The notes under the pieces: generated by a model | What the model was told of the DNA's origin: nothing | Databases searched by the model: none | What the model saw: the letters and a program-made list of their open reading frames with translations, nothing else | Origin: Amycolatopsis circi | GTDB taxonomy: Bacteria > Actinomycetota > Actinomycetes > Mycobacteriales > Pseudonocardiaceae | Reading direction: 5' to 3' | NCBI RefSeq assembly: GCF_003385235.1 | Contig: NZ_PQIA01000002.1 | Location: 37,077 to 101,076, forward strand | DNA: 64,000 bases | Made by a program: the position numbers and the translations under genes | Shown here: piece by piece, positions 16,447 to 25,126 of the stretch | Layout: each line of letters begins with the position of its first letter | How positions within the stretch are numbered: the stretch's first letter is position 1

Positions 16447-16751
16447 CCACCGACGCCACCTTCGCCGCCGACGTCCTGGAGCACGGCCAGCCCGTCCTGG
16501 TCGACTTCACCGCCGACTGGTGCCCGCCGTGCCGGATGATCGCGCCGGTGCTCGCCGAGGTCTCGGCGGAACGGCCCGGCCTCACCGTGCGCGAGATCAA
16601 CACCGACGAAAACCCGGAAACGATGCGCGCCTACCAGGTGATGGCGCTGCCGACGCTGATGGTGTTCCGCGACGGCGCCCCGGTCGCGTCCTTCGTCGGC
16701 GCCCGCCCGAAGGCGAAACTGCTCGCGGAATTGGACGATCTTCTGGGCTGA
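16443..16751 (+). CDS. Thioredoxin
   Basis: 102-residue cytoplasmic thioredoxin with active site WCPPC (about residues 26-30) instead of WCGPC, conserved FTADW and the cis-proline loop MALPTLMVFRDG. WCPPC is seen in variant thioredoxins and raises or shifts redox potential in studied cases. Translationally coupled to the MerR gene, so probably induced by thiol stress rather than being the housekeeping trx, which normally sits next to trxB. Confidence 0.93.
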   Translation: MTTDATFAADVLEHGQPVLVDFTADWCPPCRMIAPVLAEVSAERPGLTVREINTDENPETMRAYQVMALPTLMVFRDGAPVASFVGARPKAKLLAELDDLLG

Positions 16752-16830
16752 ACCGGTGGATTTCCCCGTCTGTCCGGTGGTCCGGTGACGGAACAGGTAC
16801 AAAGAGTGCACGACTTCGGGGAGCCGTGCC

Positions 16831-17463
16831 ATGACTGCTTTCGTGCGCTCTTACCTGTTCCTTCGCCGTGCCATCGGAGTGCTCGGGATCCTGCTGCCGA
16901 TCGTCGTGATCGTCGGCAAGGAGCTGCTGGAAGGCGGCGGCTTGCTCGGCTCGCTCAGCGGCTACTACTACAGCGATCTCCGGAACGTCTTCGTCGGCAC
17001 GTTGTGCGCGATCGGCGTCTTCCTGATCGCCTACCGCGGTTACGGCCGCGTCGACGACATCGCGGCGAACATCGCGGCGATCGCCGGCATCGGCGTCGCG
17101 CTGTTCCCGACCCAGCCGGTCTCGCCGACGCCCGCCCAGCACGCGATCGGCGTCGCGCACCTCGTGTTCGCCGCGATCTTCTTCCTCACCCTCGCGTTCT
17201 TCTGTCTCGTCCTGTTCACCAAGGACGACGGCGCGCCGACCAAGCGCAAACGTTCGCGCAACGCCGTCTACCGGACCTGCGGCATCGTGATGCTCGCGTG
17301 CCTGGTGCTGATCGTCGTCAACGGCCTGTTCTTCAGCGCCGCCACCGCGGCCCTGCACCCGACGCTCTGGCTGGAGTCGCTCGCGGTGTTCGCGTTCGGT
17401 TTCGCGTGGCTGACGAAGGGCCAGACGCTGCTGGGGGACCAGCCTCAGCCGAGCTTGGCGTAA
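16831..17463 (+). CDS. Six-TM membrane protein, DUF998-like
   Basis: 210 residues with about six hydrophobic segments; the conserved-looking LSGYYYSDLRNVFVGTLCAIGVFL motif between TM1 and TM2 and ALFPT after TM3 recall small DUF998-type proteins. No enzymatic residues I can name. Convergent with, and overlapping by 19 bp, the MAB_1171c-like gene. Function unknown. Confidence 0.82.
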   Translation: MTAFVRSYLFLRRAIGVLGILLPIVVIVGKELLEGGGLLGSLSGYYYSDLRNVFVGTLCAIGVFLIAYRGYGRVDDIAANIAAIAGIGVALFPTQPVSPTPAQHAIGVAHLVFAAIFFLTLAFFCLVLFTKDDGAPTKRKRSRNAVYRTCGIVMLACLVLIVVNGLFFSAATAALHPTLWLESLAVFAFGFAWLTKGQTLLGDQPQPSLA

Positions 17464-18575
17464 GCCTCCGAAACCTGGGTCAGCCAGGCTACTTCGGCGG
17501 CGAACGTCTTCGCGTCGTGGTCGTCGAACGCGCCGTTGTCCTGGTTTTCCGCCGGGCTCACGCCGGACGTCTTCGCCTCCAGCGCCTGGCGGATCTTGCG
17601 GGCCTCGGCCATCGCCTGATCGCCGTTCGGAGCGTCGGCGCGGTCCATGTACGGCCGCAGCGCGCGCCAGCCGTCGCGGATCTCGATCACCCGGCGGTGC
17701 AGCCGGTAGTGCAGATCCGACCAGCGCCGATCGGTGTCTCCCTCGGTCGGCGGTTCGAGCGCGATGCCCGGCGAGGATTCGTACAGCGAATGCCACAGCG
17801 GGTAAAGCGCGCGATAAGAGCGGTAATTGCGCTGCCACCTGGCGACCGACGACACGTGCTCGCCCCACGACGGCATGGTCAGCCCGAACGACACGAGCAC
17901 GATGCCCAGCGCGCTGAACACCGACGGCGCGATCGCCCACGCGCCGAGGTGCCAGCCGAGCGCCGGGCTCACGATGTTCACCGCGCGCGTGGCGCAGTAG
18001 AGGAAGAGGATCACCGCGCCGACCGCGAGCGTCCGCAGCGTCCGGCGCAACCACACCCTCGACGTGCTCCGCGCGTACGGGAGGCACTGCAGGTAGATCG
18101 TCACGCACGGCACGGCTTGCGAAATGATGAACAGCAGCAGGTAGGTGAGGATCACCGGGTCGCTGCTGCCCACCGCAAAGGCGGTGCCCGGGGTGCCCGG
18201 CTTGTTGCCGATGGAGAACAGCACGGTCAGCACCACGAACAGCACCGCGCCGGAAATGATCCACGCCCGGATCTGGGACCGGATTTCCGCGGGCGGATTC
18301 GCCCACAGCATCAGCAGGAGCTGTGCGCTGATGCAGTACGCGACCGCGGCCAGGTGCAAGATCAAGATCGCCAGGTTGGGCACCCCGAACAGCGAGCCGA
18401 TGCTGAGCGAGAGCGCACCGAGGGTGAAGGTGACGCACTGCAGGATCAGCGTCGTCATCAGCACGATGTAGGCCGGGTCGCGCCACGAGCGGCGCATCGA
18501 GAAAAGCTTGTACAGCAAGGCCGCGTACGAGGAGACCGCCGACAAGGAGAACAGAATGATCTTCAGGGTGTTCAC
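17445..18575 (-). CDS. MAB_1171c family putative transporter
   Basis: 376 residues: seven or so TM segments in residues 1-240 (NTLKIILFSLSAVSSYAALLYKLF, PNLAILILHLAAVAYCISAQLLLML and others) followed by a soluble helical C-terminal domain with SYRALYPLWHSLYESSPGIAL and RLHRRVIEIRDGWRALRPYM. This split design is that of the actinobacterial MAB_1171c family, which is often found near XRE and ImmA/IrrE genes; here those lie at 23522-24510 in the same orientation, separated by the SDR and KS-ACP-AOS genes. Biochemical role unknown. Confidence 0.85.
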   Translation of the reverse strand: MNTLKIILFSLSAVSSYAALLYKLFSMRRSWRDPAYIVLMTTLILQCVTFTLGALSLSIGSLFGVPNLAILILHLAAVAYCISAQLLLMLWANPPAEIRSQIRAWIISGAVLFVVLTVLFSIGNKPGTPGTAFAVGSSDPVILTYLLLFIISQAVPCVTIYLQCLPYARSTSRVWLRRTLRTLAVGAVILFLYCATRAVNIVSPALGWHLGAWAIAPSVFSALGIVLVSFGLTMPSWGEHVSSVARWQRNYRSYRALYPLWHSLYESSPGIALEPPTEGDTDRRWSDLHYRLHRRVIEIRDGWRALRPYMDRADAPNGDQAMAEARKIRQALEAKTSGVSPAENQDNGAFDDHDAKTFAAEVAWLTQVSEAYAKLG

Positions 18576-18840
18576 TCGCGCCCCCGGAATGCGGTCAGTG
18601 CCCGGCGGGCGGAACGGTGTGCGCGGCGACCTCGGCGGAATTGTTCACGATCGGCGACCATACACCACCGCAACGTGCTGAACTAGGGCCGGAAAACTGG
18701 TTCTGGCCTGGGCGAATTCCGAGTGGATCTCCGGTGTCGGCGGCCTGCTCGAGACCTGTCCGCCGCGGCTCTCCGGTGAACGGCGGGAGGCGGGTTCGTG
18801 AACGGCCGCAACGGGATGCGCTGGTGGCTAGGGTGTCGCC

Positions 18841-19782
18841 ATGGGTCTTCAGGTGGTGCTCGGGTACGGACCGGCGGGGGCGGCCACTGCCGCGTTGCTG
18901 GCCGAACGGGGAGAGCGAGTCCGGGTGATCGGCCGTTCGCCCCGAGAGAACGAACCGGGGCTGGAGCACATCACGCTCGACGCCGCTGACCAGGCCGCGC
19001 TCATCGAAGCGACCAAGGACGCGTCAGCGATCTACAGCTGTGCGAGCCCGCCTTATCATCGGTGGGCGACGGATTGGCCGCCGCTGCAGGCCTCGATCTG
19101 CGCCGCCGCCGAAGCGAACGGCGCGCTGCTGGTGTCGCTGGGGAATTTGTACGGCTACGGCCCGGTCGATGGCCCGCTCACTGAGAATCTGCCGCTCGCG
19201 GCCACCGGAACCAAGGGCCGGATCCGGGCTTTGCTGTCCGGACAACTGCACGCATCGCACGCGGAGGGCCGCCTCCGGATGGTCGAAGTGCTTGCTTCCG
19301 ATTTTTTCGGCCCCGGAGTGACCGACGGCGGCCATCTCGCCGCCCGGGTCGTTCCGAACGTGCTGCGAGGGCAGAAGGTGCAGGTACTCGGCGATCCGGA
19401 CGCGCCGCACAGTTGGACGTACATTTCCGATGTCGCCCGCACGCTGGTCGCGGCCGCGCGCGAAGAAAAGGCGTGGGGCAAGACGTGGCATGTGCCGACT
19501 GGTCCGCCGCGGTCCGCTCGGGTGATGGTCGCGCTGTTGTGCGAGGCGGCCGGAGTGCCTCCGGTGCCTGTGCAACGCCTTTCCCCGATGTTACTGAAGG
19601 CGGGCGCGCTCGTTTCGCCGTTGTTGCGCGAGCTGCAGGAGGTCCGCTACCAGTTCGACCTCCCGTTCGTCCTCGTTTCCCGTGCGGCACAGGAATTCTT
19701 CGCTATCGCGCCGACGGCGGAGAAAGATCAATTCGCCAGGACCGTGGCCTGGTGGCGTGATCGATCGGCTACCGTGAGTTGA
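18841..19782 (+). CDS. NAD(P)-dependent epimerase/dehydratase-like SDR
   Basis: 313-residue atypical or extended short-chain dehydrogenase. Rossmann motif VLGYGPAGAATAALLAERG (about 6-24) and the downstream HSWTYISDVARTL segment are typical of NAD-dependent epimerases. The catalytic Tyr-x3-Lys is not evident: the equivalent stretch reads NLYGYGPVDGPLTENLPLAATGTKGR, so it may be an atypical reductase or a non-catalytic binder. It ends 107 bp before the KS-ACP-AOS gene on the same strand and is the only plausible tailoring partner for it. Reduction of an amino-ketone product is a hypothesis. Confidence 0.87.
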   Translation: MGLQVVLGYGPAGAATAALLAERGERVRVIGRSPRENEPGLEHITLDAADQAALIEATKDASAIYSCASPPYHRWATDWPPLQASICAAAEANGALLVSLGNLYGYGPVDGPLTENLPLAATGTKGRIRALLSGQLHASHAEGRLRMVEVLASDFFGPGVTDGGHLAARVVPNVLRGQKVQVLGDPDAPHSWTYISDVARTLVAAAREEKAWGKTWHVPTGPPRSARVMVALLCEAAGVPPVPVQRLSPMLLKAGALVSPLLRELQEVRYQFDLPFVLVSRAAQEFFAIAPTAEKDQFARTVAWWRDRSATVS

Positions 19783-19889
19783 GTTGCCTGTGCATTCCTC
19801 CGCAAATTGCCCAATGTCCTTGAAAACCTGGGCAAGAACGGGCAATCTCGGTGTCGACTGGGTGGGAATCGGCACGAGGAAGTCATGCC

Positions 19890-22800
19890 ATGGGGTCTGC
19901 GACATCTGGGTGGGAAGAATCCGAAAATAGCCAGGACATCGCCGTTGTCGGAATGGGATGCCGTTTTCCGGGAGCGCGCAACGTCAACGAGTACTGGGAT
20001 CTGCTGAGCGAGCCCAAACCGCAGTTTCGGCGAGTGCCGGATTCGCGGTGGCGGCGCGAAGCGTTCTACAACGACGATTTCCGGGACAGCACCGCGGTCT
20101 ACTCCGACCGCATGGCGCTGCTGGAGGACGTCGGCGACTTCGACGCCGGGCACTACAAGATCCCGCCGAGGCGGGCCAAATCGCTCGACCCGCAGCACCG
20201 GCTGCTGGTCGATCTGACCCGCGAAGCGCTGCAGGACGCGGGATGGGAAGCCGAGGGGTTCGACCGCGACGACACGTCGGTGATCATGTCGCTCAGCGAC
20301 AGCGGCTACCGCGACATGAGCACGCTGCACCTGCGGCTGAAACAGCTGGTCGGCGGCGAGTTCGGCCGGGCGGGCGATCCGGCGATGGCCGAGGCGGCGT
20401 CCGCGGTCAGCGGCCTGCACGCCACCGCGATGGCCGGGCTGCTGCTCAACATGGGGCCGAGTTCGATCAGCAACGTCTTCGACCTGCACGGCGAGAGCTA
20501 CGCGCTGGACTCGGCCTGTTCCGGCGGGCTGACCGCGGTGGCGAACGCGGTGTTCGCGCTGCGGGCGGGCCGGTGCCGGATTGCCGTCGCTGGCGGCGCA
20601 CAGCTGGTCTTGGCCCCGGATTTGTTCGTGGGCCTGTGCCGGATCGGCGCGATCTCGCGCACCGGCGAATGCCGTCCGTTCGACCGCCGGGCGGACGGTT
20701 TCGTGCTCGGCGAGGGGGCCGGCGTTCTGGTGCTGCGCACGCTCGCGGACGCGCGGGCGGCGGGGGACCGGGTCTACGCGGTGATCCGCGGCGTCGGATT
20801 GTCCAACGACGGCACGGTCAAGGGCGGCATGATGCCGCAGGAATCCGGCCAGTTGCGAGCATTGCGGCGGGCTTACCGGGACGCGGGAGTCGACCCGGCG
20901 TCGGTCGGTTTCCTGGAGGCGCACGGCACCGCGACCGCGGTCGGCGACGACGTGGAGATCAGCGCACTGGCCGAGCTGCGCCGCGGCGCGGAGGACGCGG
21001 CGTATCTCGGCGCGGCGAAGTCGGTGGTCGGCCATTCCCTTGGCACCGCCGGAATCGCAGGTCTGATCAAGTCCATTTTGTCCGTCCACAAGGGACAGAT
21101 CCTGCCGCAGCCGGATTTCGAACAGGCAGATCACCTGCCGCTGCAAGACGCCGGGCTCCAGGTAGCCGGCCAGGTCACGCCGTGGGACAGCGACGGACCG
21201 CGCCGGGCCGGAGTAAGCGCGTTCGGCTTCGGCGGCTCGAACGTGCACGTAGTCGTCGAGGAAGCGGCGCAGGAGACTCCGCCCGTCGAGACGTCGCGGC
21301 TGTTGCTGCTCACCGCACGGGACCGAGCCGGGCTGGCTAGGCACGCCCGGGAGATGGCCGAGACGCTATCCAGCGAGAACCCGCCGCTGGCCGCCGTCGC
21401 CGGCACCCTCGCCCGCCGGACGCTCTTCCCGGAGCGACTCGCGGTAGCCGCGGACGACGTCGCTGATGCGGTCTCCAAGCTGGTCACCGCGTCGGTCGCC
21501 CTCGAATCCGGACAGCTCGGCGAGCTGGTGCCGGACGTGTTCGCGGGCGTCGTGTCGCCAGGGAAGGAGCCGGTCGAGGACGGCGTACCGGCCGAGCTGG
21601 CCCCGCGCGCGGTGAAGGGTGCCGGACTGAGGCCGGTCGCCGACGGCCTGCCGCACTGCACGCTCCCGCCAAGCCCGCTCAGCCCGCGCCGGCACTGGGT
21701 CGTCGACGACGCGAAACTCGCCAAAGCGCAGTCGTTGGAACCGCTCGGCGCCACCGCGGCACCGGCCGAGGAGACGGAGGAGACGACGTCCGCGCGAGAC
21801 GTGCTGGCGGTCGTACTCGAAGAAGTCGCGCGGACGACGGCGTTTCCGGTCAGCGAGTTGTATGCCGGGCAACTGCTCGTGGACGACCTCGGATTCGACT
21901 CGCTGATGGTCACCGAACTGGAAGGTCGCTTGCGCAAGCGGTTCCCGGGCTTGCCTCTGGAGGTCGATCAGTCGAGTGCGCTGACAGTAGGCGCGGTGGC
22001 CGGAATGCTAGCTCCCGCAACGGCTTTGGCACCGACCGCTCCGGTTTCGGACGCTCCGGCTCCGGTTCCGGTCTGGGACCCGGCGAGCGCGGCGATCGAG
22101 GAGTTCCCGGAGGCAGCGGCGATCGAGGCGCGACTGAAGGAGTTCGACGACCTCGGCGTGCCGAATCCGTACTTCCGCAAGCATCAGGGACGGATGGACG
22201 CCACGACATCGGTGGCCGGCCGGGAGTATTTGTCCTTCTCCAGCTACAACTATCTGGGGCTGGCCGGACATCCGGCAGTGACCGCGGCGGTGCATGAAGC
22301 TGTCGAGCGGTACGGAACTTCGGTGTCCGGCAGTCGTTTGCTCGCCGGTGACCGCGACTTGTCGCGCGACTTGGAGACGGAGCTTGCCGCGTTTCTCGGA
22401 GTCGAGGACAGCCTGGTACTGGTGAGCGGACACGCGACCAACGTCGGCGCGATCGGCCACCTAGTCGGACCGGGCGACCTGATCGTGCACGATTCGCTGG
22501 CACACGACAGCATTCTGCAAGGCTGTGCGCTGTCTGGCGCGACACGGCAACCGTTTCCGCACAACGACACAGCACGACTGGAGGACGTGCTGCGTCGGTC
22601 CCGATCACGGTTTCGGCGAGTGCTGATTGTCGTCGAAGGCGTGTACAGCATGGACGGTGATGTCGCTGATTTGCCTGCGCTGATTGAACTTAAGCGACGC
22701 TATGGCGCGTTGCTGATGGTGGACGAGGCGCACAGCATCGGCACGATGGGCCCGCGAGGAGCAGGGATCGGGGACCACTTCGCGGTCGACCGTTCCGGAG

Positions 22801-23291
22801 TTGATCTTTGGATGGGCACCCTGTCAAAGTCGCTGGCCGGGTGTGGAGGATATCTAGCCGGATCAGCAAAGACGGTGCGCTGGCTGCGATACTCGTTGCC
22901 CGGTTTTGTATACAGCGTAGGGATCACTCCAGCGAATGCCGCCGCTTCCCTTGCCGCGCTGAGGATCTTGCGGGAAGAACCGGAACGGTTGGTACGGCTG
23001 CGAGACAATTCCAGATTGTTCCTGGAACTGGCGACAGCGGTAGGCCTGCCGACCGGGTCAGCAGGAGACACACCAATCGTGCCGTGTGTAGTAGGAGGCT
23101 CGGATACCACGCTGAAACTGGCCACGGCACTGTACGAGCGCGGGGTAGTGGTAGACCCGATCCTGTACCCGGCGGTGGACGAGGAACAAGCCCGATTACG
23201 GTTCTTCATCACCAGCGAACACCGGGAAGACCAGTTGAGATACGCCGTAGGAGCAGTGGGAACGGAACTGGCCAAGCTGCAGGCAAAGTGA
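19890..23291 (+). CDS. KS-ACP-AOS multidomain synthase lacking an acyltransferase
   Basis: 1,133 residues. Ketosynthase (about 15-450): Cys210 in DSACSGG, His345 in EAHGTAT, His382 in VVGHSLG, so the condensing triad is intact. Residues 475-640 resemble KS/AT linker and then the post-AT motif LPPSPLSPRRHW, but no GHSxG acyltransferase lies between them. An acyl-carrier domain follows with the phosphopantetheine Ser671 in LGFDSLM, then a complete alpha-oxoamine synthase (about 735-1133) with PLP Lys980 in LSKSLAGCGGY and VDEAHSIG. Expected logic: extend an acyl chain loaded by a trans-acting AT, then release it by decarboxylative condensation with an amino acid as an alpha-amino ketone. ATG 19890 is preferred (GAGGAAG upstream) over GTG 19851. 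Confidence 0.88.
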   Translation: MGSATSGWEESENSQDIAVVGMGCRFPGARNVNEYWDLLSEPKPQFRRVPDSRWRREAFYNDDFRDSTAVYSDRMALLEDVGDFDAGHYKIPPRRAKSLDPQHRLLVDLTREALQDAGWEAEGFDRDDTSVIMSLSDSGYRDMSTLHLRLKQLVGGEFGRAGDPAMAEAASAVSGLHATAMAGLLLNMGPSSISNVFDLHGESYALDSACSGGLTAVANAVFALRAGRCRIAVAGGAQLVLAPDLFVGLCRIGAISRTGECRPFDRRADGFVLGEGAGVLVLRTLADARAAGDRVYAVIRGVGLSNDGTVKGGMMPQESGQLRALRRAYRDAGVDPASVGFLEAHGTATAVGDDVEISALAELRRGAEDAAYLGAAKSVVGHSLGTAGIAGLIKSILSVHKGQILPQPDFEQADHLPLQDAGLQVAGQVTPWDSDGPRRAGVSAFGFGGSNVHVVVEEAAQETPPVETSRLLLLTARDRAGLARHAREMAETLSSENPPLAAVAGTLARRTLFPERLAVAADDVADAVSKLVTASVALESGQLGELVPDVFAGVVSPGKEPVEDGVPAELAPRAVKGAGLRPVADGLPHCTLPPSPLSPRRHWVVDDAKLAKAQSLEPLGATAAPAEETEETTSARDVLAVVLEEVARTTAFPVSELYAGQLLVDDLGFDSLMVTELEGRLRKRFPGLPLEVDQSSALTVGAVAGMLAPATALAPTAPVSDAPAPVPVWDPASAAIEEFPEAAAIEARLKEFDDLGVPNPYFRKHQGRMDATTSVAGREYLSFSSYNYLGLAGHPAVTAAVHEAVERYGTSVSGSRLLAGDRDLSRDLETELAAFLGVEDSLVLVSGHATNVGAIGHLVGPGDLIVHDSLAHDSILQGCALSGATRQPFPHNDTARLEDVLRRSRSRFRRVLIVVEGVYSMDGDVADLPALIELKRRYGALLMVDEAHSIGTMGPRGAGIGDHFAVDRSGVDLWMGTLSKSLAGCGGYLAGSAKTVRWLRYSLPGFVYSVGITPANAAASLAALRILREEPERLVRLRDNSRLFLELATAVGLPTGSAGDTPIVPCVVGGSDTTLKLATALYERGVVVDPILYPAVDEEQARLRFFITSEHREDQLRYAVGAVGTELAKLQAK

Positions 23292-23382
23292 GGTAGCCCA
23301 AGCAACACACCAAACCGCCACCGCTGCACCCAACTCGAGGTGCACCCACACCACCCCCGCACCCCGATACGAAGCCAAAATG

Positions 23383-23439
23383 CGGTCTGAGGGTGTTTGT
23401 CAAGGCATCTTTCCCGCCTTGACAAACACCCTCAGACCG
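23383..23439. terminator. 24-bp perfect hairpin
   Basis: Arms 23383-23406 and 23416-23439 are perfect complements with a 9-nt loop, located between the convergent KS-ACP-AOS and ImmA/IrrE genes. No U-tract. Acts as a bidirectional terminator or is a mobile hairpin element. The remaining bases of the 230-bp gap show nothing else. Confidence 0.65.
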
Positions 23440-23521
23440 TCAGCACAATCAAGCTTCGGGGTGCTCCACGCACGCCCGTGCGCAATGTCGCCGCCAGGCG
23501 ACGAGCCGCACCCAACCCAAG

Positions 23522-24064
23522 CTAAAGAAGCGACCGCTCAATCCGATCCATAGGCTTCTCCCCCGCCTCAGGAGCCCCCGCAATAGGCTTGGCAGGCGTC
23601 CCCATCCGCTCCGACAGCAGAAACGCGATGATCTCCGCCTCCTGCTCCTGCGCGTCGTCATAAGTAGCGCGCATCAACATGTCCCGGACAATGTCCGGAT
23701 CCAGATTGGGAAACAGCGAGCGAGCGCTCTCGTCGTCAAGGAGACCCGAGCCGCGATGGCAGCAGATGATGTGACCCAGCTCGTGCAAGATGATGTGCTC
23801 CTGGTGCGCCCCGGTGGTGTTGGCGTCGAAGAAGATCAGGTCCTCGCCCCGCGCGGCTACCCACATTCCGCACGGGTGCGACGCCGGCATCGGCAGCGGC
23901 ACGAGGGTGATCGGCCGCTCGCGGATCTCGCCGAGGCGCGCGCAGAGGGCGGCCAGGTCGTATTTCGGCGGAAGGCCGAGTTCGGCGATCCGCTGGGCGC
24001 CTTCGTCGCGCATCCGCCGCAGCTGCTCGCGCCGCTGCGGGGCTTCGGACGGGGTGCCGGTCAC
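23522..24064 (-). CDS. ImmA/IrrE family metallo-endopeptidase
   Basis: 180 residues with the zinc-protease motif HELGHIICCH (about residue 93) and the preceding PCGMWVAARGEDLIFFDANT strand of the ImmA/IrrE fold. Such proteins cleave or regulate a partner XRE repressor, as in ICEBs1 ImmA/ImmR. Its start overlaps the stop of the XRE gene (ATGA), so both are made together. The C-terminus (after 150) is proline- and acid-rich. Confidence 0.92.
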   Translation of the reverse strand: MTGTPSEAPQRREQLRRMRDEGAQRIAELGLPPKYDLAALCARLGEIRERPITLVPLPMPASHPCGMWVAARGEDLIFFDANTTGAHQEHIILHELGHIICCHRGSGLLDDESARSLFPNLDPDIVRDMLMRATYDDAQEQEAEIIAFLLSERMGTPAKPIAGAPEAGEKPMDRIERSLL

Positions 24065-24510
24065 CGTGCTGCTTCGTCCGTGACCGGGGGCAGCCCCTGC
24101 ATTTTGCGGTACTGGTCCATGATCGTGGTGATCGCCTGGAGGTTTTCCTCGCGCATGCCCGCCGCGCGCATCGCGACCGCTCGGACGCCCGCCTGCCGCA
24201 TCGCTTCGACCGCGGCCAGCTCCGACAGCACCGATCCGGCGACCTCGTCGTCGAAGAAGTACGCGACGGACACTCCGAAGAATTTCGCCAGCGCGGCCAG
24301 CAGCTCCTGAGAGGGATTGGTCCGTTTGCCGGTGCGCAGCTGAGACAAGTACACCGCGCCGGCCTTCAGTTCCGGCGACGCCCGCTTCAGCTCCGCTGCC
24401 ACCTCGGCGTTCGTCCAGTGTCTTCCTTGCGGGCGCACCGTGCGGAAGAGGTCGTCGAGTCTGGAGGCCAGGGTGGGCCGGACATCGCCCGGCTGAGTGT
24501 CTTCGGACAT
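24061..24510 (-). CDS. XRE-family helix-turn-helix regulator
   Basis: 149 residues. The HTH covers about 30-85 (WTNAEVAAELKRASPELKAGAVYLSQLRTGKRTNPSQELLAALAKFFGVSVAYFFDDE). The residues after 90 form a helical extension (LAAVEAMRQAGVRAVAMRAAGM) similar to actinobacterial XRE regulators that pair with ImmA/IrrE proteins. GGAGGGG precedes the start. Likely autoregulator of the pair through the palindromes just upstream. Confidence 0.9.
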   Translation of the reverse strand: MSEDTQPGDVRPTLASRLDDLFRTVRPQGRHWTNAEVAAELKRASPELKAGAVYLSQLRTGKRTNPSQELLAALAKFFGVSVAYFFDDEVAGSVLSELAAVEAMRQAGVRAVAMRAAGMREENLQAITTIMDQYRKMQGLPPVTDEAAR

Positions 24511-24532
24511 GCTGCTACGCCCCTCCAGTTGC

Positions 24533-24550
24533 AGCTGATTGCTCTCAGCT
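24533..24550. promoter_or_regulatory. Palindrome AGCTGA-N6-TCAGCT upstream of the XRE gene
   Basis: Perfect 6-bp half-sites, 23 bp before the XRE start, with a related half-site (AGCTAATCTGAG on the minus strand) about 15 bp further out. A fitting operator for the XRE protein. Confidence 0.45.
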
Positions 24551-25126
24551 AAGGCGACTATCTCAGATTAGCTCACAGTTGACAATCGCCGGAGGGCTCC
24601 ACAAGACTGTGCCTCAACGAGATAGCTGGTGGCTAACTCGCCACATCCGGGCAGAGCGGCAGGCGTAGTACCGGCCCGGGGCGACGCTGGGGGTGTCGCC
24701 CCGCTCGGTCCGCCGAGGCCGGGCCCGGAGGCAGCAGAAGCACGATCGGACTGCCTCCGGGCCGGGCGCACAACGCCATCCGGCAACTCGTGACACAGCT
24801 CGTCGAGTACTCGCACGGCTGCCGGTGGACTGCGGCCGGGTTGCGGAAGTGGCCCGTTCAGCGTCCGACGGCTCCCCGGAACACCCCCGGCCTTGCTTGC
24901 CGCCTAGTCAGCGGAGGGTGCCAGCAAGCTCGCCGGGTTGTGCCGGTCCGGCCTGGCGCAGCGGTGTCGAGCACCCGTCCTCTGGAGCGCCTTGGCGAGT
25001 GGCCGAGCATGGCCCTCGGGGCGACTCCGGAACGGCGAAACTGTGCCCGGTTGATGGCCAAACGCGCCGGTGGTTTTGGCTCGTCGCTTCCCAAGGCTCC
25101 CCGGCGAGCATCCCGCCTGCACACAG
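24551..25126. other. Gene-free GC-rich stretch
   Basis: Open frames exist in several phases on both strands because of the base composition, but none has a ribosome-binding site or a recognisable product. I see no RNA gene or clear repeat until the array begins near 25127. Confidence 0.5.

Noticed and set aside
19851..19889. GTG 19851 as start of the KS-ACP-AOS gene
   Set aside because: No ribosome-binding site; ATG 19890 has GAGGAAG at good spacing.
23383..24510. ICE or prophage immunity module from the ImmA and XRE genes
   Set aside because: No integrase, attachment repeats or phage/conjugation genes within the window; more likely a chromosomal regulator pair.
24551..25126. tRNA or structured RNA gene
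   Set aside because: No cloverleaf or conserved TTCGAATC-like arm found here or elsewhere in the window.
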